Positions 1 to 5,993 of a DNA stretch of 8,502 bases are shown here, piece by piece (position 1 is the first letter of the stretch; each line of letters opens with the position of its first letter). The notes below the pieces were generated by a model. It did no database searches. It saw only the letters and a program-made list of their open reading frames with translations, and was not told the origin of the DNA. Position numbers and translations under genes: made by a program. The stretch is from an uncultured Bacilli bacterium (GTDB lineage Bacteria; Bacillota_I; Bacilli_A; RF39; UBA660): contig CALVQP010000049.1 of the NCBI GenBank assembly GCA_944358225.1, positions 1-8,502 of the forward strand. Direction: 5' to 3'.

Positions 1-56
1 TAAACAACCTCTATTCTTTTTCTGGTTATAATAAGAATAGCAAAAAAGGTTGTTTA
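1..56. repeat. Two-tier inverted repeat at window edge (terminator-like)
   Basis: Bases 1-10 are perfectly complementary to 47-56, and 11-18 are perfectly complementary to 33-40. This gives 18 base pairs interrupted only by a one-sided bulge at 41-46, with a 14-nt loop at 19-32. Only three T residues follow (57-59), so as a + strand terminator it is weak. It may terminate a gene lying left of the window, or be part of a longer palindrome cut by the window edge. No protein-coding signal overlaps it. Confidence 0.5.
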
Positions 57-73
57 TTTCAATTTTAAAAGAC

Positions 74-113
74 AAAATGATTTAGATAGTCTCTAGGTCA
101 TTTTATATTATTT
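74..113. terminator. Possible bidirectional terminator hairpin
   Basis: Bases 74-86 pair with 92-104 (13 bp including two G-U pairs) around a 5-nt loop at 87-91. On the + strand the stem is followed by ATATTATTT, a poor U tract. On the - strand it is followed by CTTTT. A weak terminator for an upstream gene, or a bidirectional one, is plausible, but the gene it would serve is outside the window. Confidence 0.35.
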
Positions 114-172
114 CAAAAACTGTCCGGTTATAAGTGTAGTTGAGTGATGGAAAAGCAAATAGATTATTTAAG

Positions 173-214
173 AAAACAAGAAAGCTGTAATAAGTGTGAT
201 TTTCTTGTTTTTTT
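173..214 (+). terminator. Intrinsic terminator upstream of the rlmN operon
   Basis: A perfect 11-bp stem joins 173-183 (AAAACAAGAAA) to 201-211, with a 17-nt loop. A run of seven T residues (208-214) overlaps the end of the stem. This is a typical low-GC intrinsic terminator. It lies directly before the rlmN promoter, so it should insulate the operon from upstream transcription. The stretch between it and the hairpin at 74-104 holds no recognisable gene or RNA family. Confidence 0.65.
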
Positions 215-238
215 GTACCTAATTAAATAGGAGTTTGG

Positions 239-268
239 TTGCAGATAAACTCAGGCTTATGATATAAT
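239..268 (+). promoter_or_regulatory. Extended -10 sigma-A-type promoter for rlmN operon
   Basis: The -35 box is TTGCAG (239-244), followed by an 18-bp spacer. The -10 is a perfect TATAAT (263-268) preceded by TGA, that is an extended -10 (TGn). The expected transcription start is about 274-276. This is only about 9 nt before the preferred rlmN ATG at 284, so the mRNA would be leaderless or nearly so (see findings). Confidence 0.65.
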
Positions 269-283
269 TGGAAAGTGATTTGT

Positions 284-1306
284 ATGAATAATATTTTTAA
301 TTATAAACTTAGTGATTTAAAACAATTTTTTTTAAGTCAAAATGAAAAAGAATATAAAGCTATTCAGGTTTATGAATGGTTATATAAAAAAAGAGTGTTT
401 GATTTTGAGAAAATGACGAATATAAAAAAAGATTTAATTAAAATATTAAAGATGAACTTTTTAGTGAACTTTATAACTATTGAAAAAAAACAAATAGATA
501 AAGATGCAAGAAAGTATTTGTTTAAGTTAGCAGACAATAATTATATTGAAGCCGTGTTAATGTATCATAATTACGGCGTTAGTGTTTGTGTTTCGAGTCA
601 AGTTGGATGTAATATGGGCTGTCGTTTTTGTGAAAGTGGACGTTTAAAAAAAGTACGAAATTTAGAAACGTGTGAAATGGTAGAACAAATTTTACTTATT
701 GAAGAAGATATAAAAAGACGGATTGATAGTGTTGTTATCATGGGAATTGGGGAACCTTTTGATAATTATGATAACGTAATGAATTTTGTGAAAATTATTA
801 ATAGTGATTATGGTATTGCTATTGGAGCAAGACATATTACGATATCTACTTGTGGGATAATTCCGAAAATAAAAATGTTAATGGAAGAAAAGTTGCAAAT
901 TAATTTAGCAATTTCTTTGCATGCACCTAATAATATTATAAGAGATGCCATAATGCCTATTAATAAAGTTTATAATCTTGATAACTTAATTAATACTTTA
1001 AAGGAGTATATTGCAAAAACTAATAGACGAGTGACTATAGAATATGTTACACTTAAAGGAGTAAATGATAGTAATGAGTGTGCTTTAGAGTTAGCTAATT
1101 TACTCAAAGGGATGAATGTTTATGTAAATTTGATTCCTTATAATGAAACTAATAATTTGGGCTTTGCCAAAAGTTCAAAAAATACTATAAAAACGTTTTA
1201 TGATATACTTAAGAAAAATAAAATTAATGTGACCATTAGAAGAGAATTTGGTTCAAATATAGATGCGGCTTGTGGACAGTTAAGAAGCAAAGAGGTGGGA
1301 AAGTGA
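284..1306 (+). CDS. rlmN: Dual-specificity RNA methyltransferase RlmN
   Basis: Radical-SAM enzyme that methylates C2 of A2503 in 23S rRNA and of A37 in some tRNAs, acting in the cytosol. From the ATG at 284 the protein is 340 aa. The CX3CX2C iron-sulfur motif is C109/C113/C116 (CNMGCRFC). The preceding CVSSQVGC supplies C102, equivalent to E. coli C118. The methyl-carrying cysteine is C330 in NIDAACGQL. A glutamate at E89 (IEAVLM) matches the proton-shuttle Glu. Other family motifs are MGIGEPFDNYDNV and ISLHAPN. The middle and C-terminal parts resemble B. subtilis YloN much more than Cfr. An in-frame GTG at 275 would add three residues (MIC); I prefer ATG 284 because GGAAAG (270-275) is a weak SD at suitable distance. 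The residue after the third cluster Cys is Glu rather than the Ala/Ser I recall. The gene ends by overlapping stp by 4 nt. Confidence 0.93.
   Translation: MNNIFNYKLSDLKQFFLSQNEKEYKAIQVYEWLYKKRVFDFEKMTNIKKDLIKILKMNFLVNFITIEKKQIDKDARKYLFKLADNNYIEAVLMYHNYGVSVCVSSQVGCNMGCRFCESGRLKKVRNLETCEMVEQILLIEEDIKRRIDSVVIMGIGEPFDNYDNVMNFVKIINSDYGIAIGARHITISTCGIIPKIKMLMEEKLQINLAISLHAPNNIIRDAIMPINKVYNLDNLINTLKEYIAKTNRRVTIEYVTLKGVNDSNECALELANLLKGMNVYVNLIPYNETNNLGFAKSSKNTIKTFYDILKKNKINVTIRREFGSNIDAACGQLRSKEVGK
1291..1298 (+). promoter_or_regulatory. Shine-Dalgarno fixing the stp start
   Basis: AGAGGTGG sits 4 nt before the GTG at 1303. It favours that codon over the in-frame TTG at 1270, which would add 11 residues encoded within the rlmN C-terminus and lacks an SD. 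Confidence 0.7.
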
Positions 1307-2052
1307 AAACATTCTACTTAACCGATGCGGGAAAAGTTAGAGATCATAATGAGGATAGTGTGACAATATTAAAAAATGCCAGCAACGAATATTTGTTGAT
1401 TGTAGCTGATGGAATGGGAGGGCATCGTGCCGGAGAAGTAGCTTCTTCCATTGCCGTTGCGCACTTGGGAACAAGATTCCAAGAAATATCATCAGTAGGT
1501 TCAAAGTTGGATGCTGTTAATTGGTTAAATGATAATATAAATGAAATAAATAAAATGATCTTAGATTATCCAAAAGAGTTTCCGGAAGCTAGTGGTCTAG
1601 GGACAACTTTAGTAGTGGCACTTTTGACTGAGGAATTTTTAATATTTGGAAACATAGGGGACTCAACAGGATATGTAATGAAAAATAATAAACTTTTAAA
1701 AGTAACCAAAGAACATACACTTGTTAATTTCTTATTAAGTGTTGGAGAAATAACTGAAGAAGAAGCCCTTAATCATCCGAAAAGAAATGTGCTAATGAAA
1801 GCTTTAGGAGCAACCGAGGTTTGCGAGTTAGATATTTTTGATGTTGAAAGAAATGTTGAAGGGATTATGTTATGTAGTGACGGTTTAACTAACATGCTTA
1901 GCAAAGAACAAATTGAAAAAGTTTTAAACGATAAAGAACTGAATATAGAAGAAAAAGTTAAAAAGTTAATTCGAAAGAGTAATGCCAGGGGTGGCACAGA
2001 TAATATAACAATTGCTTATGCAGAGTTTGAAAGTGAGGATATTAGTTTATGA
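1303..2052 (+). CDS. prpC: PP2C-type Ser/Thr protein phosphatase (Stp/PrpC)
   Basis: Cytosolic metal-dependent phosphatase that removes phosphate from PrkC and its substrates. From the GTG at 1303 it is 249 aa, typical for the family, and starts MKTFYLTDAGKVRDHNED. PP2C signatures in order: R13 (phosphate binding) and D18; VADGMGGHRAGEVAS with D36 and G37; GLGTT at 98-102; GDS at 119-121 with D120; CSDGLTNML with D193; GGTDNIT with D233. All expected metal ligands are present. The usual Arg after GDS is Thr122 here. The segment at about 137-168 (HTLVNFLL...NHPKRNVLMKAL) matches the PrpC/Stp flap subfamily. The start overlaps the rlmN stop as GTGA, and the stop overlaps the prkC start as ATGA, so the phosphatase and kinase are translationally linked. 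Confidence 0.95.
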   Translation: MKTFYLTDAGKVRDHNEDSVTILKNASNEYLLIVADGMGGHRAGEVASSIAVAHLGTRFQEISSVGSKLDAVNWLNDNINEINKMILDYPKEFPEASGLGTTLVVALLTEEFLIFGNIGDSTGYVMKNNKLLKVTKEHTLVNFLLSVGEITEEEALNHPKRNVLMKALGATEVCELDIFDVERNVEGIMLCSDGLTNMLSKEQIEKVLNDKELNIEEKVKKLIRKSNARGGTDNITIAYAEFESEDISL

Positions 2053-3788
2053 TAATGAAAGGTCAAAAAATAAACGATCGTTATCAGATAATAAAAACCA
2101 TTGGTGAAGGTGGTATGGCTAATGTTTATTTAGCTTATGATACTATTTTAGATCGTAATGTTGCTGTTAAGGTCTTGCGTGGGGATTTGGCAACAGACGA
2201 AAAATTTGTCCGTCGATTTCAAAGGGAAGCTTTAGCAGCTAGTAGTTTGTCTCATCCTAATATTGTGGAAGTTTATGATGTTGGGGAAGATAATGGCCAA
2301 TACTATATAGTTATGGAATATATTGAGGGTAAACATTTAAAGCAATTACTTAAAAAACGTAATAATTTAACGATAACGGAAGTTATTGATATAATGTTAC
2401 AAATTACAGACGGTTTAGCTTTAGCTCATGATTCGTACATTATTCACCGAGATATTAAACCTCAAAATATTATGATTTTAGAAAATGGATTAGTCAAAAT
2501 AACTGATTTTGGTATTGCAATGGCGATGAATGCTGCTCAGTTAACACAGACTAATTCCGTTATGGGATCAGTGCATTATTTACCACCTGAGCAAGCTAGT
2601 GGAACTGGTTCAACTTTGCAAAGTGATATATATTCAATGGGAATTTTAATGTATGAACTTCTATGTGGGCATTTACCATATAAAGGTGATAATGCTGTGG
2701 AGATTGCTTTAAAACATTTAAAAGAACCGTTACCATCAATTAGACAATATTTACCAAATTTACCCCAAAGCATTGAAAATATTATTTTAAAATCAACGGC
2801 TAAGAATCCGAAGAATAGATATAGTGACGCTAGAGAAATGCATGAAGATTTAAAAACAGCGATGGATGATTCGCGTGTTAATGAGCCAAGGTATGTTTAT
2901 CCTTATCCTGAAAGTGATGTAGATGAAGCTAAAATTAAGCAAGCGATTAAGCCCAAGGCTAAAGCTAAAGACGATGAAGAAGTAATTGCTAAGCAAATAA
3001 CTAAGGATGATTTGAAAAAACAAAATAAATTATTAATAGTGTTAGGTTCGATATTTGCCGGACTGGTTATTATTACGACCACAATTGTCTTTTTAATTCC
3101 TCTTCTTACTTCCTCAAAGGAAATAAAAGTACCTGATGTTAGTAATATGAGTGTTAATGAAGCTATTGATACTTTACAAGAGGCTGGTTTTAAAATAGCT
3201 GATGATCAAAAAGAAGTTACTAGTGATGAGATTAAAGAAGGAAACGTAGTTAAAACTAACCCGGTGGCTGGAAGTAAAAAGACGCAAGGTAAAGAAATAA
3301 CTTTATACGTATCTACCGGAAGTAATCAAATAACTGTTGAAGATTATACTGGACAAAATTATATTGAAGTCAAGGCAAAATTGGAAGTTCAAAATATATA
3401 TGTAGCTATTGAAAAGAAGGACGTAGATGATTCTAAAGGACGTAGTGATACAGAAATTATTGGGCAATCAGTAGAACCGGGAGAAAAGTTATCTCCTAAA
3501 GATAGTATAACTTTATATATTCCTAATATTACGATTAAATATCCTGATTTTTCTAGTTATAGTGTTGATTCGGTTCAAAGATTTTGTGATACTTATGGTG
3601 TTAAGTTAAATGTCGAGTATGTTGAGACTTCTGATTATGCGCCGGGAACAATTTATTATCAAAGTAAGACCGTAGGATACGCGGTATCTAATGGTGCTTC
3701 TTTAACAATTAGAGTGGCTCAAAGTCCAAGTGGACAAGAGGAGACTGTCTATGATGAAAATAATTGTGAATCAACGGGATTTTGTTAA
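2049..3788 (+). CDS. prkC: Membrane Ser/Thr kinase with PASTA repeats (PrkC/Stk)
   Basis: Single-pass membrane kinase, 579 aa, that senses cell-wall muropeptides/lipid II through external PASTA domains and phosphorylates cytosolic targets. The Hanks kinase domain covers about 12-270: glycine loop GEGGMANVY (19-27), K41 in VAVKVL, E60, catalytic HRDIKPQN (D135), DFG (153-155), Thr/Ser-rich activation loop with T166/T168, and HYLPPEQASG (176-185). A short basic/acidic linker leads to one transmembrane helix at about 328-353. Three PASTA-like units follow at about 357-424, 427-493 and 494-557; the third is the most divergent. The linker (about 271-327) is rich in Lys, Asp and Glu. The protein ends in an unusual short tail with C573 and C579, plus C513 in the third PASTA. 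The ATG at 2049 is chosen over ATG 2055 because GAGGA at 2035-2039 is well placed for it. It overlaps stp by 4 nt and rsgA by 1 nt. Confidence 0.96.
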   Translation: MIMKGQKINDRYQIIKTIGEGGMANVYLAYDTILDRNVAVKVLRGDLATDEKFVRRFQREALAASSLSHPNIVEVYDVGEDNGQYYIVMEYIEGKHLKQLLKKRNNLTITEVIDIMLQITDGLALAHDSYIIHRDIKPQNIMILENGLVKITDFGIAMAMNAAQLTQTNSVMGSVHYLPPEQASGTGSTLQSDIYSMGILMYELLCGHLPYKGDNAVEIALKHLKEPLPSIRQYLPNLPQSIENIILKSTAKNPKNRYSDAREMHEDLKTAMDDSRVNEPRYVYPYPESDVDEAKIKQAIKPKAKAKDDEEVIAKQITKDDLKKQNKLLIVLGSIFAGLVIITTTIVFLIPLLTSSKEIKVPDVSNMSVNEAIDTLQEAGFKIADDQKEVTSDEIKEGNVVKTNPVAGSKKTQGKEITLYVSTGSNQITVEDYTGQNYIEVKAKLEVQNIYVAIEKKDVDDSKGRSDTEIIGQSVEPGEKLSPKDSITLYIPNITIKYPDFSSYSVDSVQRFCDTYGVKLNVEYVETSDYAPGTIYYQSKTVGYAVSNGASLTIRVAQSPSGQEETVYDENNCESTGFC

Positions 3789-4627
3789 TGACGGGAATAA
3801 TAATTAGAATTATTAGTAATTTATATACAGTTTCTTTTAATGGGAAAATATATGAAACTAGAGCAAGGGGGAAATTTCGCAAAGATAATATTAAGCCATT
3901 GGTAGGAGATCATTGTATAATTGATGAAAAAGAAAAATATATTTTAGAAATATTGCCACGCAAAAATGAACTTTTACGTCCGAAAGTAGCTAATGTCGAT
4001 GCTGCTTTAATAGTTACTAGTGTTAAAGATCCGGATTTATCTTTAAATTTATTAGATAAACTTATTAGCGTAGTTAGCTTAAATAATATTACGCCGGTTA
4101 TTTGTTTTACCAAATTAGATTTAGCTAATTCTAGTCAGTTAGAAGATATAAAACAAATTAGAGCTTATTATGAATCTCTTGGTTATTTGGTTTTTGATAA
4201 TCAAAATTTAGATGAGTTAAAGAACTTTATAAAGGGTAAGACTATTGTTTTAGCTGGTCAAAGTGGGGCCGGTAAGTCTAGTTTATTAAATAAATTAAAT
4301 CCGGCTTTGAATTTACAAACAAATGCAATATCTTTAGCTTTAGGTCGTGGAAAGCATACCACAAGACATACTGAACTTTTTGAGTTAAACGAAGGTTTTG
4401 TTGTCGACACTCCAGGATTTTCCGCTTTGGATTTATCTTTGTATACTAAAGAAGAAGTGCGAGATTCTTTCAAAGAATTTCAGGAATATAATTGTAAATT
4501 TAAAGATTGCATGCATTTAAAAGAAATTGGGTGCGCTGTAAAAAGAAAAGTGGAAAATAAAGAAATAATGTTAAGTCGTTATGAAAATTATCAAAGCTTT
4601 TTAAAGGAGGTATTAAAGTGCAAGTAG
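3788..4627 (+). CDS. rsgA: Ribosome small-subunit GTPase RsgA (CpgA/EngC)
   Basis: Circularly permuted GTPase that checks maturation of the 30S subunit. The 279-aa protein has the family order. An N-terminal OB-fold covers about 1-65. G4 comes first (TKLD, 108-111). G1 is GQSGAGKSS (157-165). The switch region is GRGKHTTRHTE (186-196). G3 is DTPGF (207-211). A C-terminal zinc knuckle follows with C236, C241, H243 and C249 (Cx4CxHx5C). Start: ATG 3788 forms TAATG with the prkC stop and has GGGA at 3776-3779 as a weak SD; an in-frame TTG at 3782 would add two residues and is less likely. The 3' end overlaps rpe by 10 nt. In B. subtilis the orthologue CpgA is a PrkC substrate, consistent with the shared operon. 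Confidence 0.96.
   Translation: MTGIIIRIISNLYTVSFNGKIYETRARGKFRKDNIKPLVGDHCIIDEKEKYILEILPRKNELLRPKVANVDAALIVTSVKDPDLSLNLLDKLISVVSLNNITPVICFTKLDLANSSQLEDIKQIRAYYESLGYLVFDNQNLDELKNFIKGKTIVLAGQSGAGKSSLLNKLNPALNLQTNAISLALGRGKHTTRHTELFELNEGFVVDTPGFSALDLSLYTKEEVRDSFKEFQEYNCKFKDCMHLKEIGCAVKRKVENKEIMLSRYENYQSFLKEVLKCK
4603..4611 (+). promoter_or_regulatory. Strong Shine-Dalgarno for rpe inside rsgA
   Basis: AAAGGAGGT is a near-perfect anti-SD complement. It lies within the last rsgA codons, 6 nt before the rpe GTG at 4618, and so fixes that start. It is the strongest RBS in the operon, which may allow rpe to be translated more than rsgA. Confidence 0.75.
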
Positions 4628-5247
4628 CAGTATCGTTTTTAAAAAGTAAATATTCTTTAGATGAGACCTTAAGCAAAATAGAAGATACTTCGTGTGATTA
4701 TATTCATGTAGATGTAATGGATGGTATTTATGTAGACAATAAAACGCCGCAATGTAAAGAAAGCCTTAGTAAATGTGTTAAGCCTTTAGATATTCATTTG
4801 ATGTGTGCTTATCCTTTAGAATATATTAAATATTTTCAAGATTTAAAGCCGGAATATATTACGATTCATTTAGATATTAAAGAAGATTTAAAAAAAGTTA
4901 TTAAGTTTTTAAAAAGTAATAATATTAAAGTTGGTTTAGCTTTAAAATTGGATCAAAATCTACAGGATTTGGAGCCTTATTTAAAAATATGTGATCAAAT
5001 TTTAGTAATGAGTGTCTCACCAGGATATGGAGGACAGCCTTTTCAAGCAGAAGCTTTAGAAATGATTAATACTTTAAAAAGCCAAAAAGATAATAATAAT
5101 TATACTTATACTATCAATGTTGATGGGGGAATAAACGAAGAAAATATTAAGCAAGTAATATCTGCTGGAGCTGATATGGTTGTCAGTGGTAGTTATGTAT
5201 GTATGAGTCAAGATTATGAGGAAAAAGTAGAAAGTTTAAAGTCGTAA
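4618..5247 (+). CDS. rpe: Ribulose-phosphate 3-epimerase
   Basis: Interconverts D-ribulose 5-phosphate and D-xylulose 5-phosphate in the non-oxidative pentose phosphate pathway. It is a 209-aa TIM barrel, slightly shorter than the usual 215-225 aa. The metal and catalytic residues of the family are visible: Ser6 in VAVSFL, H30 and D32 in YIHVDVMDG, H60 in DIHLM, and D169 in NVDGGIN. The MSVSPGYGGQPF loop (131-142) and phosphate-binding GADMVVSGS (184-192) are also present. Start is GTG 4618, with the SD inside rsgA. Its position after rsgA matches the B. subtilis yloQ-yloR(rpe) order. The related hexulose/allulose-6-phosphate epimerases share this fold, so substrate is inferred from synteny as well as motifs. 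No clear terminator follows; the next feature is the T-box region. Confidence 0.92.
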   Translation: MQVAVSFLKSKYSLDETLSKIEDTSCDYIHVDVMDGIYVDNKTPQCKESLSKCVKPLDIHLMCAYPLEYIKYFQDLKPEYITIHLDIKEDLKKVIKFLKSNNIKVGLALKLDQNLQDLEPYLKICDQILVMSVSPGYGGQPFQAEALEMINTLKSQKDNNNYTYTINVDGGINEENIKQVISAGADMVVSGSYVCMSQDYEEKVESLKS

Positions 5248-5255
5248 ATAAATAT

Positions 5256-5292
5256 AATTTATCTTGAACAAGCCAAGAAAGTATGATAAATT
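5256..5292. repeat. 8-bp inverted repeat around the T-box promoter
   Basis: AATTTATC (5256-5263) and GATAAATT (5285-5292) are perfect inverted copies, with centres about 29 bp apart, flanking the putative -35 and covering the -10. It could be a weak RNA hairpin after rpe, with no T run behind it, or an operator. At this AT content, chance is also possible. Confidence 0.4.
5264..5292 (+). promoter_or_regulatory. Candidate promoter for the T-box/LOG/glyS unit
   Basis: The -35 box is TTGAAC (5264-5269), followed by a 17-bp spacer. The -10 is TAAATT (5287-5292) preceded by TGA, an extended -10 as in the rlmN promoter. The expected start is near 5296-5299, just before the hairpin carrying the AGCGA element. 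The -10 is not a perfect match, so read-through from rpe remains an alternative. Confidence 0.45.
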
Positions 5293-5295
5293 TAA

Positions 5296-5419
5296 GAAGT
5301 AATAAAAGCGATGACGGATGTGGAAAGTCTAACAGCTATATGAAGAAAGTGATTCTCAAAAATGAGAATAATTAGGGTGGAACCGCGGAAGTTATTTCGT
5401 CCCTAAGTATTCTTTTTTT
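5296..5419 (+). promoter_or_regulatory. T-box leader, probably tRNA-Gly responsive
   Basis: The T-box core AGGGTGGAACCGCGG is at 5374-5388. The antiterminator can form with AGGG (5374-5377) pairing CCCT (5401-5404) and GCG (5385-5387) pairing CGT (5398-5400), leaving the 7-nt bulge TGGAACC. The bulge tetramer UGGA is complementary to a tRNA 3' end UCCA, i.e. discriminator U73 as in bacterial tRNA-Gly, and the same as in B. subtilis glyQS. Upstream are a hairpin at 5352-5358/5363-5369 (stem III-like) and a hairpin from 5307 to 5337 with AGCGA, closing an 11-nt loop (5316-5326). The 5' domain is short, and I cannot place a canonical specifier loop. The leader precedes LOG and glyS, which fits glycine control. 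Confidence 0.88.
5364..5419 (+). terminator. T-box terminator (extended stem form)
   Basis: Bases 5364-5377 can pair with 5401-5414: 13 pairs including one terminal G-U, with a single A.G mismatch at 5371/5407. The run of seven T residues is at 5413-5419. The upper part of this stem is the same AGGG/CCCT helix used by the antiterminator, which is unusual. Its lower part competes with the stem III hairpin at 5352-5369. Confidence 0.5.
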
Positions 5420-5449
5420 GAGTTTTTATTTTAAAGAAAGAGGGAAATT

Positions 5450-5992
5450 ATGAATGTATTTATTGCAACATCAGCAAGTAAAAATTTGGATGAAAAATAT
5501 TTAGAAATGGCTAGAGAATCAGCAGAATATTTAGCGAGTATTGGATTAGGGCTAGTTTTTGGAGGAGCAGGTTTTTCTATGATGGGAGAATGTTTTAATG
5601 CCTTCAAAAAATATGAAAGAAATATTGAAGCTTTTACCGTTGAGTTTTATGAAGATGATTTAAAAGATTTAGATGGAGCTAATTGTCATTTAGTTGATGA
5701 TACTTTAGTAAGATTTAAAAGGATGTATGATTTATCCGATATTATTTTAATATTACCTGGAGGAATTGGAACTTTAGCAGAGTTTGCTAGTGCTTTGGAG
5801 GAGTTTAGAAGTAATAAGGAAAGAAAACTTATTATAATTTATAATAAAGATGGGTATTATACCAAAATATTTGAATGGATGAATCAAAATATTAACGAAG
5901 GTTTTTTAAGTCAAACTTTAAATAATGATTTTAAGGTAGTGGAAACTTTAGAAGACTTGAAAATGTATGTTGAAGAATTTATGGAGGATTAA
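5450..5992 (+). CDS. LOG-family nucleotide-binding protein (putative phosphoribohydrolase)
   Basis: A 180-aa Rossmann-like protein of the LOG / TIGR00725-TIGR00730 type. Characterised members hydrolyse nucleoside 5'-monophosphates, including cytokinin ribotides, to base plus ribose 5-phosphate. Visible motifs are an N-terminal beta strand MNVFIATSAS, GLVFGGAGFSMMGE (34-47), an Arg-Lys-Arg patch RFKR (88-91) where the family has its conserved R-K, and the signature PGGIGT (103-108) with E111. The C-terminus (about 140-178) is helical. AGAGGGA at 5439-5445 is its SD. It is the first gene after the T-box, and its stop is followed by only one base before the glyS ATG, so it appears co-expressed with glycyl-tRNA synthetase. 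The physiological substrate cannot be told from sequence. Confidence 0.85.
   Translation: MNVFIATSASKNLDEKYLEMARESAEYLASIGLGLVFGGAGFSMMGECFNAFKKYERNIEAFTVEFYEDDLKDLDGANCHLVDDTLVRFKRMYDLSDIILILPGGIGTLAEFASALEEFRSNKERKLIIIYNKDGYYTKIFEWMNQNINEGFLSQTLNNDFKVVETLEDLKMYVEEFMED
5983..5987 (+). promoter_or_regulatory. Shine-Dalgarno fixing the glyS start
   Basis: GGAGG lies within the last codons of the LOG gene, 6 nt before ATG 5994. It supports this start over the in-frame TTG at 5967, which lies inside the LOG coding region, and over the internal ATG at 6006. Confidence 0.7.
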
Positions 5993-5993
5993 G

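Noticed and set aside
24..133. Repeated 8-mer GGTTATAA at 24-31 and 126-133, with a TATAAT at 27-32
   Set aside because: Too short to mean much in AT-rich DNA, and no -35 box at a usable spacing.
147..230. 27-codon ORF (ATG 147 to TAG 228-230)
   Set aside because: It has no convincing SD, runs straight through the terminator at 173-214, and its composition follows the hairpin sequence. Treated as chance.
1270..1302. N-terminal extension of the phosphatase from TTG 1270
   Set aside because: The SD at 1291-1298 fits GTG 1303, and the family N-terminus begins right there; the extension is rlmN sequence read in another frame.
284..1306. Possibility that the methyltransferase is a Cfr-type antibiotic resistance enzyme
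   Set aside because: The middle and C-terminal motifs (MGIGEPFDNYD, ISLHAPN, GARHIT) and the operon position match housekeeping RlmN (YloN), not Cfr.
1773..1997. Antisense ORF within stp (and similar - strand ORFs at 2576-2773, 3910-4113, 4258-4473, 6775-6957, 7121-7342)
   Set aside because: Each lies wholly inside a strongly supported + strand gene and shows no recognisable motif or supporting signal.
5967..5993. N-terminal extension of glyS from TTG 5967
   Set aside because: It lies inside the LOG coding region without its own SD, whereas ATG 5994 has GGAGG 6 nt upstream.
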